A DNA stretch of 64,000 nucleotides from Mycobacterium paragordonae. Lineage in GTDB: Bacteria; Actinomycetota; Actinomycetes; Mycobacteriales; Mycobacteriaceae. Positions 36,274 to 44,001 of the stretch are shown here, in pieces. The DNA lies in NCBI RefSeq assembly GCF_003614435.1, contig NZ_CP025547.1, positions 124,001 through 188,000 on the forward strand, written 5' to 3'. Every line of letters starts with the position of its first letter. The first letter of the stretch is position 1. The notes below the pieces were generated by a model. It was not told where the DNA came from and did not search any database. It saw only the letters and a program-made list of their open reading frames with translations. The position numbers and the translations under genes were made by a program.

Positions 36274-37037
36274 TCAGCCCATGCTGCTGCCGCCATTGAC
36301 GTAAATCGTCTGCCCGGTGATGAACCGGCTGTCCTCGCCGGCGAGAAAGGCCACAGCCGCCGCCACCTCCGCCGGGTCACCCGGGCGTCCGAGCGGTACG
36401 ATCGCGGTTCCCTCTTCGACGATCCGTTCCAGACGCGTTGGCGCTTGGCCGGATTCGAGCAACTTCGCCAATTCGGGTGTGCGGACGTAGCACGGCGCCA
36501 CCGTGTTCGCCGTGATACCGACTGCGGCAAACTCAAGTGCCAGCCCGGCAACATGGCGTGCACACCACCTTTTGCGGCGTTGTACATCGCGTGATCCATC
36601 AGTCCGGTACGCACCGAGTCCGCGCCGATGTTGATGATGCGGCCATGGCCGCGAGATATCATGTGCGGCAACATCGCCCGCACGCAATAGATTGTCGTCC
36701 ACAGGTTGTTGTCGACGGTGGAGCGCAGCGTCTCCTCGGTGTGCTCGAGCGTCGGCAGGATCACGCCGCCGCCGGCGTTGTTGACCAGAACATCGACATG
36801 GCCGAGCGTCTCGATAGCCGTGGCCACCAGGTCGTCGGCCGCACCTGGCTGGTGGAGTTCAGCGACGAAGCCGCCGGCGATGGCCGCGTGCTCATACACG
36901 CGTTCCAGGTCCTCCTTGGTGCGGGTCGCCGCGAAAACCGCGGCGCCATCCTGGATTAATCGCGCGGCGATAGCCAGGCCGATACCCGATGCGGCGCCGG
37001 TGACGAGCGCGGTCCGCCCGCCCAGTGCGCCGCTCAC
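36274..37037 (-). pseudogene. SDR (probable cis-diol dehydrogenase of the operon), frameshifted
   Basis: From ATG 37037 a classical SDR reads in one frame with TGAASGIG, NNAGGG and the active-site NAAKGG (the Tyr precedes as MYNAAK), to about 36550. The family sequence then continues in another frame (GLALEFAAVGI, VAPCYVRTPELA, GEDSRFITGQTIYVNGG) to the stop at 36274. One missing base near 36545-36556 explains it. The enzyme should oxidise the cis-diol made by the dioxygenase to a catechol. It is either a real recent mutation, which would break the pathway unless replaced, or a sequencing error. ATGA overlaps the dioxygenase beta gene. Confidence 0.8.
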
Positions 37038-37537
37038 AGGATGATCGCCACGTCGCCGACGGAACGTAGGTCGGTCATATCCAGTTCCACCCTCTTGGCG
37101 GCGATCCGGAAACCGCGGTCACTTCGGCGCAGTCGGTAGCGGTACCGGCCGACGTAGCAATTCGACCGCCCTGCCCTGAATCGCCATACCGTGAACGACG
37201 CGGTCACCGAGATGTCGTCCCCTGAACCGTCTTCCACCCGCACGTTGAACACCTGGTGATTGGTGCGGGAATGTGGGTACTCGCGGTGGGCGCGTCGGCT
37301 GTTGAGCCGTTCGACTCTGTTCGCCAGCCGGGTGTAGTTGTCGTCGACGAGCAACAGGTCGTGTGCCGGGTCGCCGTCGACCGCGTCGTTGCAGGGCACC
37401 TCGTATTTGACGTCTTCATCGACCAGCAGCAGCCATTCGTCGAGTCGCCATGCGTCCAGCAGGGCCGCTTCCGCGTAAAGGAAGTCCTCGACCTGCTCCC
37501 TCGAGATCGCCTGCTGGTCCGGCACTGTCGTGGTCAT
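37034..37537 (-). CDS. Aromatic-ring-hydroxylating dioxygenase, beta subunit
   Basis: The 167-residue protein is of the NTF2-like beta-subunit family (BphA2/BenB type), with the early EDFLYAEAALLD helix, RRAHREYPHSRTNH and a final strand set KRVELD. The beta subunit supports the alpha-subunit hexamer and has no metal site. Its start at 37537 overlaps the alpha gene by four bases. Long open frames upstream in this frame are shadows of the alpha gene. Confidence 0.88.
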   Translation of the reverse strand: MTTTVPDQQAISREQVEDFLYAEAALLDAWRLDEWLLLVDEDVKYEVPCNDAVDGDPAHDLLLVDDNYTRLANRVERLNSRRAHREYPHSRTNHQVFNVRVEDGSGDDISVTASFTVWRFRAGRSNCYVGRYRYRLRRSDRGFRIAAKRVELDMTDLRSVGDVAIIL

Positions 37538-38853
37538 TGGGCACCCGCCAGGTCCGCCGCGGCGCCCATCTGGTGTTGCCAGCGCCGCCAGAATGCACGC
37601 ATCTGCTCCTCGTCGTTGGCCAGCGGCGAGCGACCCATGCCGCGGGAGATGTCGTTCCATTCCACCCCGCCGCTGACGAAGCCCTGCTGGCACGACTCCA
37701 GCGCCTCCAGGTCGTCGGGAGTCGCGAAGCCGCCCGGCCCCAGAAACGTCAGAAAGCTGTCCAGTCGCCGCTCGCGCAGGGAAGGCGCCTCGTTGGCGGG
37801 CGCCAGTTCCCAGGCGGTGACGTCGACCACGTCGGGCGCGGGCGGATAGAAGGTGCGCACCGTCACCGCCATGATGTCGTTGATGATCAGGTTCGGGTAG
37901 ATCAACATGTTGCGGTTCACCTCGGCCATCGTGTGTGCCCGCTCCTCGCCGTGGCGGGCGACCAGATCTGCTCTTAGCCGGTCGATTTCGACGCGGGCGT
38001 CCTCCCCGAACAGCGGCTCCCACTTGGCGACCGGGCGGCCCCACGGTGAGCTGTACTCGATGACGGCGTGCCCGTTGCCCAGATCGATGGCCCGGCCGCT
38101 GACTCCCCCGCGCAGGTCGGTGCCGATCGACACCAGGTACTTGAAGTAGGTGTCGTGCGTGGACTCCGCGTGGTAGCCGTCGATGCTGTTCTCCACCAAC
38201 AGCTTCCAGTTGGCGTTGAAGCTGTACTGGTTGGTGCCGCGGACAATTTCGGCTGACCCGCCGCAACCGTCGACCACGAGATCGATGTAGTCCTTGGCAC
38301 CGGCGAGATACGTCTCGAGGTCGACGATGCCGGGGTCGAAGCTGGCGAACACGAATCCCCGGTAGGACTCCGCCCGCGCCACCCGCTGCAACCCCAACTC
38401 GTCGAAGTTCACGCCCCCGGTGTACGCGTCGCGGCCGGGCACGCCCTTCAGATTTCCTTCGGTGTCGAAGGTCCAGGCGTGGTAGAAGCACTGGAAGACT
38501 TTGGAATTGCCGGACTCCTGCCGGCAGACCAGGGCGCCGCGGTGGGTGCAGGTGTTGTGGAACACGTTGACGTTGCCGGTCTTCACCCCGCGGACCATGA
38601 ACAGCGGCCGCCCGCCAACCGGGCGCCGGACGAAGTCACCAGGATTGGGGATTTCTGACTCGTGCCCCACATATAGCCACGATGTGGCGAAGATCCGTTC
38701 GATCTCGGCCTGGTGGACCCGGGGCGAGGTCATCGTTGTGCGGTGCACCCGGAACCGATGGGCCGCAACATCATCGTCGACCATCGGCAGCTGCGCGGCG
38801 ACATCGGCTGCTTCTGCCCGCTGGCCGAGCCGGGCCTGGATTCCGGTGCTCAT
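37534..38853 (-). CDS. Aromatic-ring-hydroxylating dioxygenase, alpha subunit
   Basis: The 439-residue protein has the Rieske ligands Cys102, His104, Cys122 and His125 (CTHRG and CFYHAW). Further on, ENSIDGYHAESTHD carries the non-heme iron histidines after the bridging region. It inserts both atoms of O2 into an aromatic ring to give a cis-diol. The ferredoxin and reductase it needs are not in the operon. The start is ATG at 38853 (overlap ATGA with the hydrolase gene). The substrate (benzoate-, cumate-, biphenyl- or phenylpropionate-like) is not determined. Confidence 0.9.
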   Translation of the reverse strand: MSTGIQARLGQRAEAADVAAQLPMVDDDVAAHRFRVHRTTMTSPRVHQAEIERIFATSWLYVGHESEIPNPGDFVRRPVGGRPLFMVRGVKTGNVNVFHNTCTHRGALVCRQESGNSKVFQCFYHAWTFDTEGNLKGVPGRDAYTGGVNFDELGLQRVARAESYRGFVFASFDPGIVDLETYLAGAKDYIDLVVDGCGGSAEIVRGTNQYSFNANWKLLVENSIDGYHAESTHDTYFKYLVSIGTDLRGGVSGRAIDLGNGHAVIEYSSPWGRPVAKWEPLFGEDARVEIDRLRADLVARHGEERAHTMAEVNRNMLIYPNLIINDIMAVTVRTFYPPAPDVVDVTAWELAPANEAPSLRERRLDSFLTFLGPGGFATPDDLEALESCQQGFVSGGVEWNDISRGMGRSPLANDEEQMRAFWRRWQHQMGAAADLAGAQ

Positions 38854-39674
38854 GACCGGGCCAGATAGTCGGAGACCAGCGCGGAGAACTCGTCGGCACG
38901 CTCGATCTGGGTCCAATGTCCGCAGGCGCTGAACACATGCAGATCGGCGTTGGGCAACAGACCCAGCATCGTGACCGAGACCTGCATCGGGACCACCTGG
39001 TCCTCTCGGCCGTGCACCAGTAGTGCCGGTGTGGCGATGGCACGCACCTCTTCCTCGGTGATCCCGAGTTCGGATCCGGAGTGCCGCGGATCGAAGAACA
39101 TAGCGCGGTATGCCTCGTAGGCGCCGTCGGCAATGCTGGCCTCATACCGGATCGCGACCAGCTCGTCGGTGATCATCGCCGGATCGACGGCGAAGTAGTT
39201 GCGCAGTAGATCGCGCATCGCTTCATGCGACGGTTGGTAGGCACGCAGTGCGGCAAGACCGCCGGTGAGCGTCATTCCGACACCGGGCGCGCCCATCAGC
39301 ACCATGCGGGAGATCCGGTCCGGCCGGTCGGTGGCCATCTGAAGCGCGATGCGACCGCCCAGCGAATTGCCGACAATCGCGGTCTTCTCGATGCCGTGCG
39401 CATCCAGGAACGCCCAGACATGGTCGGTCCAGTTGCGCAGCGAATAGACGACGTCATCGGGCCGCTCGGTGGCACCGAACCCGACGATGTCGGGAGCGAG
39501 CACCCGGAACCGCTGCGACAACGCGCCAATGTTGTGCTGCCAGTTGGCCGTTGCCGACACCCCGGGACCCGAACCGTGCAGCATGACGACGGGTTCGCCG
39601 GCACCCGCCTCGAGATAGCTGGTTTCGATGCCTCCGGCATCTATCGTGTGCGCCGATACTGTCGCCGTCGTCAT
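38850..39674 (-). CDS. meta-Cleavage product C-C hydrolase (BphD/MhpC type)
   Basis: The 274-residue alpha/beta hydrolase has HGSGPGVSATANW (oxyanion loop of the C-C hydrolases), the nucleophile elbow GNSLGG, VHGREDQVVP and the late CGHWTQIE histidine. This set is diagnostic of MhpC/BphD/HsaD enzymes, which cut the 2-hydroxy-6-oxo dienoate into 2-hydroxypentadienoate and an acid. The acid released identifies the aromatic side chain and is unknown here. The start at 39674 overlaps the extradiol gene. Confidence 0.92.
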   Translation of the reverse strand: MTTATVSAHTIDAGGIETSYLEAGAGEPVVMLHGSGPGVSATANWQHNIGALSQRFRVLAPDIVGFGATERPDDVVYSLRNWTDHVWAFLDAHGIEKTAIVGNSLGGRIALQMATDRPDRISRMVLMGAPGVGMTLTGGLAALRAYQPSHEAMRDLLRNYFAVDPAMITDELVAIRYEASIADGAYEAYRAMFFDPRHSGSELGITEEEVRAIATPALLVHGREDQVVPMQVSVTMLGLLPNADLHVFSACGHWTQIERADEFSALVSDYLARS

Positions 39675-40747
39675 CGGTGACTCCCTTCCTGGAACACGGC
39701 AAAACATTTGTTGGAGTTGAAGACATCCGTGGTGACGAGCTCCGACCACGCAAGCTCGAGGCCGAGTTCATCGGCGGCGCCGGTCAGGCAGAACCAATTC
39801 AGAATTTCGTGCTGTCCTGCATCGACGATTTCGGCGGTAGTGGTTTCGTTCCACTTGGCCCAGTCACCCGCGGCGAAAAGTTCGTAGAGCCGCAGATCCG
39901 CCTCAGTGTCCGGGGCGATGTGCCAGGTCTTGTCGGCGAGGAAAGCGTGTGACCAACTCGACGAGGCGACCAGAGCAACCCGAAGGTCGGTGCCGGCGAA
40001 CGACTGCGCCACGGCTCGGCCCAGCGCGAAGCATCGCGCGGGGGACGGGCCGACCGGATCCAGTCTCTCCGTGGCGATCTCGGCGAACCGCGCCAGCCCG
40101 CCGCGCCGCGCGATCGCATGCTGGCCATAGCAGTTCACGGTGATCGGAATCATCCGGTAGGGGAACTCACGCCCGGCGTGCGGATAGTCCAGGAACAGCT
40201 GGGTGTTGGCGATGGCGTGCGGGAACGGCGAATTCACCCGTTTCTGATATGAGTACGCCACGTCGAAGCCGCGTTGGAGCAACTGGTCGGCGAGCCGCCG
40301 GGCGCCATCGGCGTCGCCGTGCAACGTCATAGTCGTGTCGTCGGGCAGGCCCCACGCGTTGGGGCTGCCCCGCTTGGTCATCACCTCGAACTGGTCCACC
40401 TCGACGTCGCCGTAGGCCAGCACGCAGAACGGCGGAATGACCTCTTCGCGGAAGTTCTCATACTGGTCGTCACCCCACACCACCAGCACGTCGGGTTGAA
40501 ACTCGTCCAGCGCTTCGCGGCAGCGGGCAAGATTCTCCACCAACAGCTTTCGATGATGGGCGGCCGCAGCTACACCGCGGTCCGCGCCCCACTCGGCGCG
40601 CATCGACGCCGGCCAATTGGCCGGATCTTTCACCTCGGCTGGAATGTCTGGGTCGGCCAGCGTCCAGCGCAATAGGGAGGCCATGTGCTCATCCGTGCCG
40701 GCCAGCAGCGGATAGTGGGTCAGGCCCAGACCCAAGAATTGCGGCAT
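39671..40747 (-). CDS. Extradiol ring-cleavage dioxygenase, class III (LigB type)
   Basis: The 358-residue protein starts MPQFLGLGLTHYP, whose His is the first iron ligand of the LigB fold. A second ligand region is SYQKRVNSPFPHAIANT, and a late SSSWSHAF block follows the usual catalytic pattern. It cleaves a catechol beside one hydroxyl using Fe(II) and O2. Most actinobacterial biphenyl/steroid operons use the unrelated class I (VOC) enzyme here, so class III is notable. GGAGG nine bases upstream lies inside the amidohydrolase gene, which it overlaps by 59 bases. Confidence 0.87.
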   Translation of the reverse strand: MPQFLGLGLTHYPLLAGTDEHMASLLRWTLADPDIPAEVKDPANWPASMRAEWGADRGVAAAAHHRKLLVENLARCREALDEFQPDVLVVWGDDQYENFREEVIPPFCVLAYGDVEVDQFEVMTKRGSPNAWGLPDDTTMTLHGDADGARRLADQLLQRGFDVAYSYQKRVNSPFPHAIANTQLFLDYPHAGREFPYRMIPITVNCYGQHAIARRGGLARFAEIATERLDPVGPSPARCFALGRAVAQSFAGTDLRVALVASSSWSHAFLADKTWHIAPDTEADLRLYELFAAGDWAKWNETTTAEIVDAGQHEILNWFCLTGAADELGLELAWSELVTTDVFNSNKCFAVFQEGSHR

Positions 40748-41765
40748 AGTTTTCCTCCAGATTGGTGCGGCAGATCCCGCGACGCAGGTCCGCGGGCAGG
40801 TGGGCCACGATGTCGTCGATCGGCTCGGGCATCGCCGGGAAGGGATAGTCGGATCCGAACACCACATGACCGCGGCCGAAGACCTCGATGGCCTGTTGCA
40901 GCGCCAGGTGGTTGTAAGTCAAAGAGTCGCACCATAATTGGGATGCAAGCCGACTTGGCCGGCAGGGCAGGCCGGCGATCATGGCCCCCTTGTCGAGCCG
41001 GCCGATCAGGGCCGGTAGCGCGCCCCCGCCGTGCGCGAGGCAGATTCGCACCGCGGGCCGCCGCGACAGTGCGTCACCGGTGATCAGTGCGGCCGCGGCC
41101 ATCGCCGTCTCCATGGGCATCCCGACGCCAAACCCCAGGCCGAGTCCGGTCAATCGGGACGACAGGTCCTGGTCGCTGGGATGAACGAACACCAGGGCGC
41201 CGAGTTCATGGGCGACCGCGAAGAACCGGTCGAGGCTCTCATCGGCCAGCTCGACGTCGCCGACCCGGGTGCCGATCTCGACGCCGAGGAAGCCCGGTTG
41301 GCGCATGAACCGGCGCATTTCGTCAACGGCCCGGTCGGGGTCCTGGAGGGCGACGGCGCCGAGCGCGGCGAAGCGAGTGGGGTGTTGTTGTAAGACGCGC
41401 CCCAAGAAGTCGTTCTGAGCCGCCGCGAGTTCGGCCGCGCCGGCCGCCGACGCCTGATAGCAGAACGTTACTGGAATCGGCGAAAGCACTTGCATCCCAA
41501 CGCCGTGACGGTCCATGTCGGCGATCCGGGCCTGTGCGGACCAGCACCGGTTGTCGATCTGGCGATAGGGGGCCCCACCGAACATCAGCTGTGCTTCGGT
41601 GTCATTGATGCGCTCGATGCTGGGCCACCGGTCATGCGGATAGGCCTGGCTCAGATCCGGTAGGTGGTCGTCGATGGCATGGGTGTGGACATCGACGAGC
41701 CCGGTGTCAGGGAATCGATGAGCGTCGATGGTCGTGACTCCGTACCAGAGGGCTAGCGGTGAGTG
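40689..41765 (-). CDS. Amidohydrolase (ACMSD/decarboxylase type); 5' end lacks a start codon
   Basis: The protein is of the metal-dependent amidohydrolase family near aminocarboxymuconate-semialdehyde and dihydroxybenzoate decarboxylases. The metal motif DVHTH (about 41682-41696), LAHGGG and GSDYPFP are present. The frame is open from 41765 but has no ATG, GTG or TTG before the metal motif. The first ATG, at 41585, would give 298 residues without that motif. A GTG at 41769 is one frame away, so an extra base near the 5' end, or a non-standard start, must be supposed. It is first in the meta-cleavage operon and may decarboxylate a carboxylated intermediate. Confidence 0.65.
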   Translation of the reverse strand, partial: HSPLALWYGVTTIDAHRFPDTGLVDVHTHAIDDHLPDLSQAYPHDRWPSIERINDTEAQLMFGGAPYRQIDNRCWSAQARIADMDRHGVGMQVLSPIPVTFCYQASAAGAAELAAAQNDFLGRVLQQHPTRFAALGAVALQDPDRAVDEMRRFMRQPGFLGVEIGTRVGDVELADESLDRFFAVAHELGALVFVHPSDQDLSSRLTGLGLGFGVGMPMETAMAAAALITGDALSRRPAVRICLAHGGGALPALIGRLDKGAMIAGLPCRPSRLASQLWCDSLTYNHLALQQAIEVFGRGHVVFGSDYPFPAMPEPIDDIVAHLPADLRRGICRTNLEENYAAILGSGPDPLSAAGRHG

Positions 41766-41779
41766 TCACCACCCTATCT

Positions 41780-41815
41780 ATTATGCATACATAATTCAAG
41801 ACATATATGCATAAT
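41780..41815. promoter_or_regulatory. Operator-like inverted repeat before the meta-cleavage operon
   Basis: ATTATGCATA (41780-41789) and TATGCATAAT (41806-41815) are exact complements 16 bases apart, and each contains the smaller palindrome ATGCAT. The region is AT-rich in GC-rich DNA and lies between the GntR gene and the amidohydrolase, where the operon promoter must be. It is the probable site of the GntR protein at 41915-42646. Confidence 0.6.
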
Positions 41816-41914
41816 GCTGTGCGTCACAGGGCGCGACGGTAGAAGTACCTGCATGCACGCAGGGCTCAGGACACCGCGAAAGCCAGCGGTGAGTCCGCTA
41901 TCAGCGACGTTTGG

Positions 41915-42646
41915 TCAAGGCCGCTGCGGGGTGACGGGTGTGCGGTCCGGGTCGTCGGCCCGGATCAGGTCCTGATCGTGCCGGTTGATGGCGTCCACGA
42001 ACGACGCCTGATCATGCAGCGCGATGGCGGCCACAATGTCATCGTGGACGCCCAGGCTGCTGGCCAGCAGCGGTTCGTGGTGGGGGACGAACACCACGCC
42101 GGTCAGCACAGCCTTGATGCTGGTCACGATGAGCTGGTGCATCCCCTCCAGGACGGGGATATGGGCAGCGGCGGCGACCACGCGGTGAAACGCCAGTACG
42201 GCGTCGAAGAACTGCGCGGCATCGGCGCTGGCCCGCATGGTGGCCATCGCCGAACGCATCGCGGCGATATCGTCGCTGGTCGCCCGCTCGAACGCCGCCT
42301 TGGTGAGGCCGAACTCGAGATACAGCCGGGCTTCGAACAGGTCCAAGGGGTGCGGGGTGGACGACTGAAACCACAGATCCAGCGCCCCGACCCGGACCTG
42401 TGGTGGCGCGCTGGCGACCGTGATCCCGCCGCCCGGTCCTGGCCGGACCGTCACCAGGTCGCGATCACGCAGGATGCGCAGCGTCTCGTTCATCACCGTC
42501 GGGCTGATGCCGAACCGGTCCATGATCTCCGAGCGTCGCCCAAGGTGGGCGCCGACGGGAAGGCGGGCACTGAGGATCTCGTGTTCGAGATCGGCTGCGA
42601 CGCGTTCGGCTCGAGAGGACCGCAGCGCAGGCTCGCGACGTTGCAC
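41915..42646 (-). CDS. GntR-family regulator, FCD type, of the meta-cleavage operon
   Basis: The 243-residue protein has an N-terminal winged helix (RRSEIMDRFGISPTVMNETLR, given by its RRSEIMDRFG part) and an FCD helical domain. The start is GTG at 42646 with AAGGAGG five bases upstream; the open frame further up has no protein character. The operon lies downstream on the same strand across the inverted repeat at 41780-41815, so local repression relieved by a pathway metabolite is likely. Its recognition helix (SPTVMNETLRIL) differs from that of the GntR protein at 6766 (SRATVREALRIL), so the two should bind different sites. Confidence 0.83.
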   Translation of the reverse strand: MQRREPALRSSRAERVAADLEHEILSARLPVGAHLGRRSEIMDRFGISPTVMNETLRILRDRDLVTVRPGPGGGITVASAPPQVRVGALDLWFQSSTPHPLDLFEARLYLEFGLTKAAFERATSDDIAAMRSAMATMRASADAAQFFDAVLAFHRVVAAAAHIPVLEGMHQLIVTSIKAVLTGVVFVPHHEPLLASSLGVHDDIVAAIALHDQASFVDAINRHDQDLIRADDPDRTPVTPQRP

Positions 42647-42700
42647 GCAGCCTCCTTTAAAATCGCCGCCGCCCTGAAATGGCGCGGCCACTGCAAGTTT

Positions 42701-42724
42701 CCCAGATGAACCCCCAGATGAACC
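42701..42724. repeat. 12-base tandem duplication
   Basis: CCCAGATGAACC is repeated exactly twice, head to tail, in the gap between the GntR gene and the ligase remnant. It may be a recent slippage event. Confidence 0.6.
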
Positions 42725-42745
42725 ATTGTGAGGGAGTCCGGACCG

Positions 42746-42940
42746 ATGGATCGAACAACCGGCCGAGAAGCCTACCGCGCTGCCCGCGAAATCGTGGTGC
42801 GACACCGCGACGACTACGACGCTGCGATAGCGGCCTTCCACTGGCCGGACGTCGGAGCCCAATTCGATTGGGCGCTCGACTGGTTCGACCCAGTAGACCA
42901 TCTCCGGCAAGATCCGGCGCGTAGACCTACGCGCACGTGA
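42746..42940 (+). pseudogene. N-terminal remnant of an acyl-CoA synthetase
   Basis: The 64-codon frame from ATG 42746 (GGGAG ten bases upstream) reads YRAAREIVVRHRDDYDAA and FDWALDWFDPV, the N-terminal motif of one group of large AMP-forming acyl-CoA synthetases, then stops after an unrelated Arg-rich tail. No AMP-binding motif follows in any frame in the 280 bases before the mce operon. The rest of the gene has been deleted. The intact ligase probably activated an acid linked to the adjacent operon. Confidence 0.6.
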
Positions 42941-43073
42941 AAACAACTACACACCAAGCGATTCAGTGCATGAATATCGCGACGGGTAATGCAGCCTTGT
43001 TGAGTCGCCGTCCGCCGCATGGCCTCGCATGTGGTCAGCAAACCCACACGCGGTTACTGGAAATGACTCCGAC

Positions 43074-43092
43074 GAGGGACTCCTTATCCCTC
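43074..43092 (+). terminator. Hairpin upstream of the mce operon
   Basis: GAGGGA (43074-43079) pairs with TCCCTC (43087-43092) around seven bases, in the 281-base gap after the ligase remnant. It could end transcription from the left or form part of the mce leader. No other feature was seen in this gap. Confidence 0.25.
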
Positions 43093-43221
43093 TTGGTGGA
43101 GCAGTCACCGTGCCGATCGCCTAGATAGCGTTCCCGCCATGGCGCCGGCAGACCTACCTCGCGAGCGCCCACGACCTAACCGGCGGGACGCACGCGTCTT
43201 GCCCGTGTCGCGGGAGCACCC

Positions 43222-43992
43222 GTGCTGACGACGTATGCGGCTACCAAACCGATCCGCGCGATCGGCGGTTTCTTCGCGATGTCTCTGGACACCTTGGTGT
43301 TGACGTTCAAGCCACCGTTCGCCTGGCGCGAATACCTTCTTCAGAGTTGGTTCGTGGCCCGGGTGTCCATGGTGCCGGCGTTGATGATGACGCTCCCGTA
43401 CTCGGTCATCTTGACGTTCATCTTTAACATTCTGCTGACCGAAATCGGTGCCGGAGACTTCTCCGGAACGGGCGCGGCAATCGGCACTGTGAACCAGATC
43501 GCCCCGATCGTCACCGTGCTGGTGGTCTCTGGCGCGGGTTCCACCGCGATGTGCGCCGATCTGGGTGCGCGCACGATCCGCGAGGAACTCGACGCCATGC
43601 GGGTGCTGGGCATCAATCCCATCCATAGGCTGGTGGTCCCGCGTGTCCTGGCGGCCACAACGGTGGCTTTAGCGCTGGAATCGGCGGTAACTGTGGTGGG
43701 TCTCAGCGGCGCGTTCTTTTTCACCGTATACGCCCAGCACGTCTCGGCGGGTGCGTTCGTTACCGGGCTGACCACGCTCACCGGCCTAGCCGACGTCCTC
43801 GTCTCGCTGGTCAAGGCGATGCTGTTCGGGATGGCGGCAGGCCTGATCGCCTGCTACATGGGCATCTCGGTCGGCGGTGGTCCGGCCGGTGTCGGCAACG
43901 CCGTCAACGAGACCGTGGTGTTCACCTTCATGGTGTTGTTCGCCATCAACGTCATCGTGACCGCCGTCGGTATCCAGTTCACGGTGTCGTGA
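43222..43992 (+). CDS. Mce-associated permease YrbEA
   Basis: The 256-residue MlaE-type permease has about five or six membrane segments and the conserved ADLGARTIREELDAMRVLGI coupling loop (residues about 113-132), through which it contacts the MceG ATPase. With YrbEB it forms the inner-membrane channel of the lipid importer. The start is GTG at 43222 with GGGAG five bases upstream. It is the first gene of the mce operon. The MceG ATPase is not encoded in the window, as is usual. Confidence 0.92.
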   Translation: MLTTYAATKPIRAIGGFFAMSLDTLVLTFKPPFAWREYLLQSWFVARVSMVPALMMTLPYSVILTFIFNILLTEIGAGDFSGTGAAIGTVNQIAPIVTVLVVSGAGSTAMCADLGARTIREELDAMRVLGINPIHRLVVPRVLAATTVALALESAVTVVGLSGAFFFTVYAQHVSAGAFVTGLTTLTGLADVLVSLVKAMLFGMAAGLIACYMGISVGGGPAGVGNAVNETVVFTFMVLFAINVIVTAVGIQFTVS

Positions 43993-44001
43993 GGTGGACA
44001 T

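Noticed and set aside
35454..37037. A single 527-residue SDR-hydratase fusion protein
   Set aside because: The frame is continuous only because of a frameshift in the SDR gene. The middle 100 residues are Arg/Ser-rich nonsense, and the hydratase has its own ATG and ribosome site at 36251.
42937..43128. 63-codon plus-strand frame before the mce operon
   Set aside because: No ribosome site, no family features, and it overlaps the end of the ligase remnant.
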